A DNA stretch of 5,336 nucleotides from the NCBI GenBank assembly GCA_009786295.1, contig WQTN01000074.1:1-5336 (forward strand), in the 5' to 3' direction. The first letter of the stretch is position 1; the number at the start of each line of letters is the position of its first letter. Shown here piece by piece: positions 1 to 5,336 of the stretch. The DNA is from Methanomassiliicoccaceae archaeon (lineage in GTDB: Archaea; Thermoplasmatota; Thermoplasmata; Methanomassiliicoccales; Methanomethylophilaceae). A model generated the notes under the pieces. The model saw only the letters and a program-made list of their open reading frames with translations. It was not told the DNA's origin and ran no database searches. The position numbers were made by a program, and so were the translations under genes.

Positions 1-311
1 AGCTCCAGTACGCTTCTCTTCATCTCGGAGAACTTTGCCTTTCCGAGGCCAAGGTTCCACAGGAAGTACGATAATATCACAAATGCCGCATTCAGGGCAG
101 TGATCATTACCGCTGCTGCGATGAATCCTTTCACTCCGAATTCGGGAGATCCGTTGACAAGTTCTTGGAACTCATTGACAATGTCAAAGTTCCATATGAA
201 CGTGCCAGGGACATACCAGATACCCCAGAAGACAGCGCAAAACAGGGCCATCATGTAGCCATATTTCACTCTCCTCTTATGGGATTCGGCCATTTTTTCA
301 TTTACATCCAT
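1..311 (-). CDS. mttP: MttP-like trimethylamine permease (N-terminal part, cut by window edge)
   Basis: The frame opens with ATG at 311-309 and runs off the left edge after 103 codons without a stop. The N-terminus is short, charged and hydrophilic (residues 1-16, KRRVK at 12-16). A first membrane segment follows at about 17-37 with the motif AVFWGIWYVPG, and a second at about 61-84. A polar loop of roughly 20 residues lies between them. The WG-W-P pattern in helix 1 resembles drug/metabolite-transporter-like permeases and the MttP/MtbP proteins that accompany mttB and mtbB in methylotrophic methanogens. Position supports this: it follows mttC by 23 bp on the same strand, preceded by a GAGG Shine-Dalgarno 8 bases before the ATG, giving the order mttB-mttC-mttP. 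Expected role is import of trimethylamine across the cytoplasmic membrane. The family call rests on about a third of the protein plus context; substrate is inferred. Confidence 0.75.
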   Translation of the reverse strand, partial: MDVNEKMAESHKRRVKYGYMMALFCAVFWGIWYVPGTFIWNFDIVNEFQELVNGSPEFGVKGFIAAAVMITALNAAFVILSYFLWNLGLGKAKFSEMKRSVLE

Positions 312-334
312 TTTCTCATCCTCTGAAAATGGAC

Positions 335-985
335 TTAACCTGCGATCTTTGTCATCTTTGCAACAGCGTCGGATGCGTTCTCGGAGTATACATCCGCGCC
401 AATGGAGTCCGCCCACTCCTGGGTGACCGGCGCTCCGCCGACGTTCGTGATCAGCTTGTCTCTTATGCCCTCTTTGTTGAGGAGTTCCTCGAATGTCTTT
501 TGGTTGACCATCGTGGATGTCATAAGGGCAGAGGTGCCCACATATCTGGCATTGTTGTCTTTGCAGGCTTTGGCGATGTCTTTGAGAGGTACGTCCCTAC
601 CTATGTTGATAACGGTGAATCCTGCTACCTTCAGCATTATTGCGACGATGTCCTTCCCGATGGAGTGAATGTCTCCCTCGATCGTACATATCACAAATTT
701 GCCAAGGCCTTCGCTGACCTTGTTTCCGCTCTTCTCAAGTTCGGGCGATAGGACGTCCAATGCTGCGTTCATTGCGGCTGCGGCTGCCATTATGTGCGGC
801 AGAAACAGCTTTTTTGCCTCGAACAGTTTTCCTATCTCCAACATCCCGTCGGTGAAGCCGTTCTCAATGAGCTTGACGAGATCGACCTTTTCCACAACGG
901 CCCTGTTGGCCACATCGACGCTCTTTTTGGCATCGAACGCCATGACCGCTTGTTTTGCTTCTCCTGTTAATGTTTCTAACGACAA
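335..985 (-). CDS. mttC: Trimethylamine corrinoid protein MttC
   Basis: MttC is the cytoplasmic cobalamin-binding partner of MttB: it accepts the methyl group from trimethylamine on its cobalt and passes it to MtbA, which methylates coenzyme M. With the start chosen here it has 216 residues, the usual size for this family. An N-terminal helical cap domain (about residues 1-90, with FLPHIMAAAAAMNAAL at 61-76) is followed by a Rossmann-like B12 domain. The lower cobalt ligand is His107 in GDIHSIGKD, the DxHxxG signature. GTSALMTSTM (about 150-159) and NVGGAPVT (about 181-188) complete the corrinoid pocket. The start is a choice. TTG at 985-983 has a good Shine-Dalgarno (GGAAGTGAT) and gives the family-typical N-terminus. 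An ATG at 1015-1013 would add 10 residues and overlap mttB by 26 bp but lacks a clear ribosome site. The stop is TAA. The gene lies 4 bp after mttB, so the two are co-transcribed and probably translationally coupled. Confidence 0.93.
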   Translation of the reverse strand: MSLETLTGEAKQAVMAFDAKKSVDVANRAVVEKVDLVKLIENGFTDGMLEIGKLFEAKKLFLPHIMAAAAAMNAALDVLSPELEKSGNKVSEGLGKFVICTIEGDIHSIGKDIVAIMLKVAGFTVINIGRDVPLKDIAKACKDNNARYVGTSALMTSTMVNQKTFEELLNKEGIRDKLITNVGGAPVTQEWADSIGADVYSENASDAVAKMTKIAG

Positions 986-988
986 TGT

Positions 989-997
989 ATCACTTCC
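989..997 (-). promoter_or_regulatory. Ribosome-binding site of mttC, overlapping the mttB stop codon
   Basis: On the minus strand GGAAGTGAT differs by one base from the ideal GGAGGTGAT and lies 3 bases before a TTG codon. The TGA inside it (992-990) is the mttB stop. This arrangement supports the TTG start of mttC over the upstream ATG at 1015 and suggests termination-reinitiation coupling. Start choice is inference. Confidence 0.5.
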
Positions 998-2480
998 TCT
1001 TGTTGAATTCGTCATCTGCTTTCTTGACGATCGCTTTCATTTCCTTCAGTATGTCTTCCGGTATGGGTTTTACAACGTGGTTCTTCATGACATCTTCAAC
1101 GACCCCGTGTGCGACGTCAACCGCGTTCTTACACCCTGCCGCTCTCCAGTCTCCGATCATATATCTGTCGAATATCTGCGGGTCTGACGCGAGTTCGATG
1201 TTGTTCATTGTGGACTGATGTGCGAGGAAATCATTGCCTGTGCCGATCTCTTTGATCGCATCGACAGCCAGCGTCTCGTCGGATATCAGAACCCCTTCCA
1301 TGGCTTTTCTCTGCATAGCGATTATATCGTTGTCTAGCACCAGCTGTTCCATCGAGAACGTAACTCCAAGCTCCAGCATACCTGACCCGTATATCGTGTT
1401 GGCTCCTGCCAATGCAGGGAGAAGAGATGTTATCGTCTTCTCGTGAGCCGCCTGGGAATCAGGTACTTTGGAGTCAGTCTACATGCCGGCGACATAAGTT
1501 GGCAGTCCGTAGTACTGCCCGAGCTTCGCTACTGCCGAGCTGATCATGCCGAGTTCAGGCGATCCTACCGGCGCGGTTCCGCGTTTGAGATCGAAGGTCG
1601 TTGTCGAGCTTCCATACCATACGGGTGCTCCGGGGTATGCTATCTGGCTCAGAACGATCCCTGAAAGGACCTCTGCGTTATGCGTGACGAGGGTTCCGGC
1701 CAGATATACCGGCGACGACCCTCCCGCCATTGCCATGCTCAGTACATTGACGGGTATTCCGTATCTCGCTCCCTTTATTATGACCTGAACCGCATTGTGG
1801 CTCAGCTCCAGAGGGCTTGTCGGACATACAAGCATGGACATTATCGGTTTCTCGCGGGCGAGTTTCTCATTCCCTTTGTAATATGCCAATACTATGTCCC
1901 TGTAATACTCAACGTGCTCTCCGACCGGATCTATGTGGTGGAAGTGTTTCGTTGTGTTCTCTATTGATGTCAGCAGCTCGTGGACATCTTCCGCTCCTTT
2001 GCCTGCCCAGTCCCTTGCGGATACCGGAAGCGAGAAGTAAGATATGCCCTCTGCCCAGTCGCAAAGCTTTGCGCACCTTGCCAGGTCCGCATCTGTAGAG
2101 TCGCGGGTCTCGAATTTTCCGTTTCCGAGGTAATTGCATACCTGTATGCCGGTCCCGAAACAGGTCCAGTGCACACGTCCGTTGTATTCTTGCTTTACGA
2201 CCCTGTTCTCTTCTCTTCCGTGAAGATAGAATGTCTTCGGTGCCGAGGCAAGAGCTTTGCGGACAACTCCCATCGGTATTTTTACCATTTTTGTTTTATA
2301 ATCAACCCGGCAACCGGCCTTTTCGAAGAGTTTCAGTCCCTCATCGTCAGAGACCTGAATGCCGTAATTCGATAGGACATCCATGGTCGCTCTGTCGATC
2401 GCCTCGATGCCGTCCTGAGAAAAAATATCCAACTTGAGTCCGTGCATCATCTGCTTTCCTGCATATTGATTTGATTTCAT
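990..2480 (-). CDS. mttB: Trimethylamine:corrinoid methyltransferase MttB, with in-frame amber pyrrolysine codon
   Basis: MttB transfers one methyl group from trimethylamine to the corrinoid of MttC, releasing dimethylamine. The complete protein is 496 residues when TAG at 1481-1479 is read as pyrrolysine: 333 residues before it, Pyl334, and 162 after. Length and Pyl position match archaeal MttB. Family landmarks in order are HWTCFGTG (104-111), YFSLPVSARD (148-157), HFHHIDPVGE (179-188), SMLVCPTSPLEL (215-226), NVLSMAMAGGSSPVYLAGTL (245-264), GTAPVGSPELG (301-311), then YVAGM-Pyl-TDSKVPD. After Pyl comes ANTIYGSGMLELG, also conserved, so the gene is intact. The start is ATG at 2480 because GGAGG stands 6 bases upstream and the protein then begins as in the family. 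An upstream in-frame ATG at 2519 would add 13 unrelated residues. The stop is TGA. It is the first gene of mttB-mttC-mttP. Without amber suppression it would give a truncated, inactive 333-residue product. Confidence 0.97.
1479..1481 (-). other. In-frame UAG codon read as pyrrolysine (Pyl334 of MttB)
   Basis: The minus strand reads TAG here, between ...YVAGM and TDSKVPD. The reading frame continues without another stop to the TGA at 992-990, and conserved MttB sequence lies on both sides. In this family Pyl forms an adduct that positions the methylamine for methyl transfer to the corrinoid. Insertion requires tRNA-Pyl and PylS, which are not in this window. Confidence 0.96.
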
Positions 2481-2486
2481 TTTCTT

Positions 2487-2491
2487 CCTCC
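2487..2491 (-). promoter_or_regulatory. Shine-Dalgarno of mttB (decides the start)
   Basis: GGAGG on the minus strand, separated by AAGAAA from the ATG at 2480-2478. It lies inside the reading frame that would follow the alternative ATG at 2519, and marks 2480 as the true start. Confidence 0.8.
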
Positions 2492-2554
2492 ATTCACTAG
2501 GGGCTCCCGAGCGTGTCAAGCTGTCTTGAACCCGACCGGAATTATCCTGTGAAT

Positions 2555-2646
2555 TATACTAGAAAAACGTCATCAAATAAATAACCATACTACATACTTG
2601 TAAAATATCATAGGTTATACTATAAATAATATGTTGTTTATACTCC
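2555..2646 (-). repeat. Spaced TAGTAT motifs upstream of mttB
   Basis: Read on the minus strand, TAGTAT occurs at 2556-2561, 2587-2592 and 2617-2622, so consecutive copies are 31 and 30 bp apart (about three helical turns). A related GAGTAT lies at 2640-2645, and AGTAT alone also occurs at 2594-2598. Three of the copies extend to AGTATA. These could be regulator half-sites on one DNA face, overlapping TATA elements, or chance in AT-rich DNA. Confidence 0.35.
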
Positions 2647-2689
2647 ATTAGCTGTTTGTGATGGTTTATAAAGATTGTTAACTTTCTGC

Positions 2690-2712
2690 TGCGGCTCTCC
2701 GACCGCATTTTT
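2690..2712 (+). other. Small hairpin followed by T5 on the plus strand
   Basis: On the plus strand TGCGG (2690-2694) pairs with CCGCA (2703-2707) across an 8-base loop and is followed by five T. It looks like a weak terminator pointing opposite to all genes. No gene on the plus strand leads into it, so its role, if any, is unknown. Confidence 0.25.
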
Positions 2713-2735
2713 CAATAAAAGAAGATAAATATTGT

Positions 2736-2758
2736 AAAAGACGGCGTTGCCGCCGTCT
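2736..2758 (-). terminator. Terminator of the mtbB-permease unit
   Basis: On the minus strand GACGGCG pairs perfectly with CGCCGTC around a GCAA loop, a stable GNRA tetraloop. One further A-T pair extends the stem, and the run TTTT then leads into AT-rich DNA. It starts 12 bp after the permease TAA stop. Stem, loop and U-tract are seen directly; termination or 3'-end stabilisation is inferred. Confidence 0.75.
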
Positions 2759-2769
2759 GTTTGGTTTGC

Positions 2770-4305
2770 TTAATCTGTTTCTTCAGTTTCACTGTTTATC
2801 GTTCCGGGATTGGTGCGTTGTGTGTAGAACCATATCGGGAAGAACACCAACAGGATGATTACACCTACAATTGTGGTCAACTGTATGGCAAAGTTTCCAT
2901 CTCCATCGAGGTTCATCCAATAGATCAAACACGGTATCAGTATTATGGCCTCATAGAAGACCATTCCCAGTGAGATATATTTCCATCCTTTTGGCGCAGA
3001 GAACGGTCTTTCCAGATCCTTGAAACGAGCATCTGTTTTGGACTTATAATACGCAGACAACGCCACTACATGCGCGAGACAGTATGCCACAGCGGAAGCC
3101 GCAAGTATCATCATCGGACCGCCGACAAAGTCTCCGATCTGTACCGTCGCAGTAACGACCAAGATCATGTTAAAGGCACTTACTACCAGCATTGCGTTGA
3201 GAGGCATTCCGTGCTTGTTCTGTTTTCCAAGGAACTTTGGCATGTTGCCCTCATGAGACATGTAGAACAGCGTCCTTGAGGATCCCAGGAACCCAGTCTG
3301 AATGATCAGTACCATCGCCGCTACCAAGAGAGTAAGCGCGATCGGTCCTCCGATATTGCCGAACACAGCTTCTGCGATCGGACCTATCGAGTGGTACCCT
3401 GCGCCGTCTACCCATTCTCCGATTGCGTTATAGTGTCCATTGATGCCTGCATCTCCAAGAGATCCGTATACGACTGTCGCCACGAAGAAGTAGAGAACCA
3501 GACAGATTATTCCGCATGCGAACAGCGCTTTCGGCACATCCGTGTGCGGTTCTTTGTATTCTGGCCCGTACAAGGCAGCTGTTTCCCAAGCGCATCCGCT
3601 CCACTGAGCCAGCGCGAAACAGCCAAACAGCAGCATAATATCAGTGGCTCCCCAATCCCACCCCGGGGGCAGGAACTCATTGGTAATGATGCTGAAATCA
3701 AACATTGCACCTCCGCCGTCTCCTCCTGTGAAGAGTGCGGCTACGAGGATTACGACCAACGGCACTATCGCGATTATTGCCAAAACGAGACCGAACACCG
3801 ACCCCCCTGTCAGTCCACGTGCGGATATGAGCGTCATTGCCGTTACGATCACAAGACCGAGTATCACATAAAGAAGCAGTGTATCTACATCAGCGAGCGC
3901 GGGGACGAAGTACTGAAGATAGTCACCTATCATAAGTGTGAATATCGACACCACCGGGGTCCATGCGAACCAGTAGCACCATGCGCAGAATGCGCCGATC
4001 ATTTTTCCTGTGTTGTATTTTTTCGTTTTATCTACAGGTTCGAACACCACCTGAGCACAGCCCGGAAGGCCTGCCGCTCGGGGGAATACGGTGACCATCT
4101 CGCCGTACGCCGTGTTCTGTAAGAACCCCTGAAGAACGCAGATCGTCCACATTATTATCGAGAACGCCCACAGTGTTCCTGCAACGTCGTACAGCGACGG
4201 AAGGATCAGAATGGGTACGCCCAACGCAATGAAGAGCCCCTGCTTCCAGGTGATAGATCTGACGAGCGTACCGCCAGACGTTTCTCCGTTTTCATTTTCA
4301 GACAT
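2770..4305 (-). CDS. APC-superfamily permease, probable methylamine transporter
   Basis: This 511-residue integral membrane protein has about 12 hydrophobic segments, with short polar N- and C-terminal tails (C-terminus rich in Glu/Thr). Amino acid-polyamine-organocation (APC) signatures are visible: VTVFPRAAGLPGCAQVVFEP at 71-90 (the conserved Pro/Gly stretch after helix 2), the acidic-loop motif YGPEYKEPHTDVPKA at 246-260, and SSRTLFYMSHEGNMPKFLGK at 342-361, matching the family's SR-YAM--DG-LP motif. The ATG at 4305 has AAGGAG 9 bases upstream; the stop is TAA. It lies 70 bp after mtbB and before the mttB operon on the same strand. The context makes uptake of dimethylamine or other methylamines the most likely role, but APC proteins more often carry amino acids or polyamines, so the substrate is inferred. 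It is unrelated in sequence pattern to the MttP-like permease at the left edge. Transporter and family are firm; substrate is not. Confidence 0.9.
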   Translation of the reverse strand: MSENENGETSGGTLVRSITWKQGLFIALGVPILILPSLYDVAGTLWAFSIIMWTICVLQGFLQNTAYGEMVTVFPRAAGLPGCAQVVFEPVDKTKKYNTGKMIGAFCAWCYWFAWTPVVSIFTLMIGDYLQYFVPALADVDTLLLYVILGLVIVTAMTLISARGLTGGSVFGLVLAIIAIVPLVVILVAALFTGGDGGGAMFDFSIITNEFLPPGWDWGATDIMLLFGCFALAQWSGCAWETAALYGPEYKEPHTDVPKALFACGIICLVLYFFVATVVYGSLGDAGINGHYNAIGEWVDGAGYHSIGPIAEAVFGNIGGPIALTLLVAAMVLIIQTGFLGSSRTLFYMSHEGNMPKFLGKQNKHGMPLNAMLVVSAFNMILVVTATVQIGDFVGGPMMILAASAVAYCLAHVVALSAYYKSKTDARFKDLERPFSAPKGWKYISLGMVFYEAIILIPCLIYWMNLDGDGNFAIQLTTIVGVIILLVFFPIWFYTQRTNPGTINSETEETD

Positions 4306-4314
4306 AAAATAAAT

Positions 4315-4320
4315 CTCCTT
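4315..4320 (-). promoter_or_regulatory. Shine-Dalgarno of the APC permease
   Basis: AAGGAG on the minus strand, followed by an AT-only stretch after one further purine, 9 bases before the ATG at 4305-4303. It confirms the permease start and separate initiation rather than coupling to mtbB. Confidence 0.7.
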
Positions 4321-4333
4321 TTTCGTAAAGTGT

Positions 4334-4366
4334 GGTGCAATGACGTGAGGTCATTGCACCTTTTTT
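4334..4366 (+). other. Strong intergenic hairpin between mtbB and the permease gene
   Basis: GGTGCAATGAC (4334-4344) pairs perfectly with GTCATTGCACC (4350-4360) around a 5-base loop. On the plus strand six T follow (4361-4366), the form of a factor-independent terminator, but no plus-strand gene enters it. On the minus strand, the direction of transcription, the hairpin is preceded by A6 and followed by ACACTTTACG, a poor U-tract. As RNA it would form right after the mtbB stop, so a 3'-end stabiliser, processing site or partial terminator that lowers permease expression relative to mtbB is possible. Structure is certain; function is inferred. Confidence 0.6.
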
Positions 4367-4375
4367 CGAAAAGTT

Positions 4376-5336
4376 TTATCTCTTGGTCATCCCCCGGAAG
4401 ATCTCACAACTGTTGATCTTGGTGTCAATGAGCCTTTCGATGTTCATCTTGGCCGCGATGCCTCTCGGCGCGCCGGGTACACCGGTCACGACACCGATCT
4501 TTAATTCCTCTCTGAGTTCCCTCAGTATATGCTCGTCAGCGATCTCAAGGGTGGACAGTCCGAGTTTCTTGGCAACATATTCCTTTGCCTTGTCGATCTT
4601 CATGTTCTTTGAGAACTGCATCCTTGCAACAAGGTCTCCTGCGGTTCTGATACCTCCCATTCCTGAGGCCATAAAGTGGGGGACTGCCATTCCGGCTGTG
4701 TCTCCCACCCCGACCTATACACCGTCGACCTTTGCGACTTCCACCATTGCTTTGTTGCATCTGGTGACGGCATCGTTGGGTGCGGTCTCCCACATCGGTA
4801 TTCCGCCGACACCCATTCCCATGTTGACGTGGCAGGGTATCTTTGCGACTCTCACGCACTCTTTCACGAAGGTGACCGAGCGCGCCATGTTCCATGCGAG
4901 GCTCTTGCTTGTGTTAGTGTTAACGACCGGGCCGAAAACGTTCGCTCCGGCCTTCTCCGCCAGCTTTACCTGCTGGTGCGGGTATTTTCCTGCAACCACT
5001 TCTCCCTTGTATTTGATGGAGCCGTGGATACCCATTACAGATTCTCCTGCCATTCCCAGCATGATGTATGTGTGCGGGCAGGCTTTCCTGAGCGCCTCCA
5101 CTCCTTTCAGCGTACCGACGAAGTCGGCGTCTCCCGCTGATGCGGTCGTGTCGAAGTTGAATCCGTCCGCGCCTGCTGCAACGAGCTTCGGCGTAACGTA
5201 TTCGATGTCCTTTGCCAGATGGTCTGCGGTGAATTCTGCTGCCTGCAGGGCCTCATCTATCTTGAATTCCCTCATCAGGTCGGCCGGGTTTCCGTAAGGA
5301 CCGTCAGGGGCATAGTACAATCCCGAGTTCGGCATG
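4376..5336 (-). CDS. mtbB: Dimethylamine:corrinoid methyltransferase MtbB (N-terminus beyond window), with in-frame amber pyrrolysine codon
   Basis: MtbB moves a methyl group from dimethylamine to the corrinoid of MtbC, leaving monomethylamine. The window holds the C-terminal 319 residues: 206 before the TAG at 4717-4715, pyrrolysine, and 112 after. MtbB proteins are about 467 residues with Pyl near 356 and about 111 residues after it, so some 150 N-terminal residues lie off the right edge. The distance to the C-terminus separates it from MtmB, where Pyl is near residue 202 and far more follows. Landmarks are MPNSGLYYAPDGPYGNPADL at the edge, GFNFDTTASAGD, MAGESVMGIHG, AGANVFGPVVNTNTSK, PCHVNMGMGVGGIPMWET, then AKVDGV-Pyl-VGVGDTAGM, MASGMGGIRTAGDLVARMQF and AAKMNIERLIDTKINSC. 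The ATG at 5335 aligns with an internal Met of the family and is not the start. The stop is TAA. Its partner gene mtbC is not in the window. Confidence 0.95.
4715..4717 (-). other. In-frame UAG codon read as pyrrolysine in MtbB
   Basis: The minus strand reads TAG between AKVDGV and VGVGDTAG, exactly where MtbB enzymes carry Pyl. The frame stays open for 112 more codons of conserved sequence to TAA at 4378-4376. An ORF beginning at GTG 4708 is only the downstream half of this gene, not a separate protein. Confidence 0.95.

Larger units (their letters stand above)
2492..2733 (-). promoter_or_regulatory. Intergenic promoter and leader region of the mttB operon
   Basis: No gene is visible here. 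The stretch from about 2545 to 2680 is clearly more AT-rich than the flanking genes, as expected for an archaeal promoter. TATA-like candidates for the minus strand are TTTATAAA (2665-2672, palindromic), GTATAAA (2637-2643 region), TTATTTATA (2621-2629) and TAGTATAATT (2552-2561). The first would place transcription start near 2640 and give a leader of about 160 nt; the last would give about 50 nt. The choice cannot be made from sequence alone. A weak hairpin (TCAAG-ACAG-CTTGA, 2516-2529) sits just before the ribosome site. A terminator upstream implies that mttB needs its own promoter. Confidence 0.55.

Noticed and set aside
329..751. Plus-strand open frame of 140 codons opposite mttC
   Set aside because: It is antisense to the corrinoid-binding domain of MttC, with no ribosome site or domain of its own.
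990..1412. Separate 140-residue gene after the mttB amber codon
   Set aside because: Its TTG start is an internal Leu codon. The frame is continuous with the upstream half through the TAG, and the intervening 22 codons also match MttB.
1400..1481. Dedicated PYLIS-type RNA element downstream of the mttB amber codon
   Set aside because: No strong stem-loop is evident by eye just after the TAG, and Pyl insertion is known not to require such an element strictly.
2481..2519. Upstream ATG at 2519 as the mttB start
   Set aside because: The 13 extra residues do not fit the family N-terminus, and the clear GGAGG at 2487-2491 serves the ATG at 2480.
2661..2712. Plus-strand small RNA from TTTATAAA (2665) to the hairpin and T5 at 2712
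   Set aside because: An archaeal start about 25 bp after that TATA would fall inside the hairpin, so no complete structured RNA would be made.
3391..4122. Plus-strand open frame of 243 codons opposite the permease
   Set aside because: It is antisense to the APC permease and rich in Cys, His and Arg, a composition typical of a shadow frame, with no recognisable domain.
4376..4708. Separate 110-residue gene after the mtbB amber codon
   Set aside because: Its GTG start is an internal Val codon two residues after Pyl, and its whole sequence is the conserved C-terminus of MtbB.
4383..5297. Plus-strand open frame of 304 codons opposite mtbB
   Set aside because: It lies wholly antisense to conserved MtbB sequence, is rich in Ser/Pro/Ala as expected for a complement frame, and shows no recognisable domain.

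Overview
This window is a methylamine-methanogenesis locus from a pyrrolysine-using methanogenic archaeon, with every recognisable gene on the minus strand. The deciding observation is that two methyltransferase genes each contain one in-frame amber (TAG) codon at the position where their families carry pyrrolysine (Pyl). One is trimethylamine methyltransferase MttB (Pyl residue 334 with the start chosen here). The other is dimethylamine methyltransferase MtbB, with 112 residues after its TAG. The moderate GC content, Shine-Dalgarno-led genes, AT-rich archaeal-type promoter region and absence of TAG as a terminal stop point to Methanomassiliicoccales (gut or wetland H2-dependent methylotrophs). 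Methanosarcinales are less likely but not excluded. The taxonomic assignment is inference.

Layout in transcription order (right to left): (1) 4376-5336, mtbB, lacking its N-terminal ~150 codons beyond the right edge, with Pyl at 4715-4717. (2) 4306-4375, a short spacer with a strong 11-bp hairpin and the permease ribosome-binding site. (3) 2770-4305, a 511-residue APC-superfamily permease, a probable amine transporter. (4) 2481-2769, an intergenic region with a GNRA-loop terminator just after the permease, then an AT-rich segment with TATA-like elements and repeated TAGTAT motifs, presumed to hold the mttB promoter and leader. (5) 990-2480, mttB, with Pyl at 1479-1481. (6) 335-985, mttC, the corrinoid protein partner of MttB. 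(7) 1-311, the N-terminal part of an MttP-like membrane permease, cut by the left edge.

The genes form two transcription units: mtbB plus permease, and mttB-mttC-mttP. Transporters bring methylamines in. MttB demethylates trimethylamine and methylates the cobalt of MttC. MtbB does the same for dimethylamine with MtbC, whose gene is not in the window. The methylated corrinoid proteins are then used by MtbA to methylate coenzyme M for methane formation. Expression of both methyltransferases needs amber decoding by tRNA-Pyl/PylS, which must be encoded elsewhere. Naive gene callers would break each methyltransferase gene into two ORFs.

The enzymology is established biology. The less described points are the possible coupling of mttC translation to amber read-through, the spaced TAGTAT motifs upstream of mttB, the reversed-polarity hairpin after mtbB, and the pairing of two unrelated transporter families.
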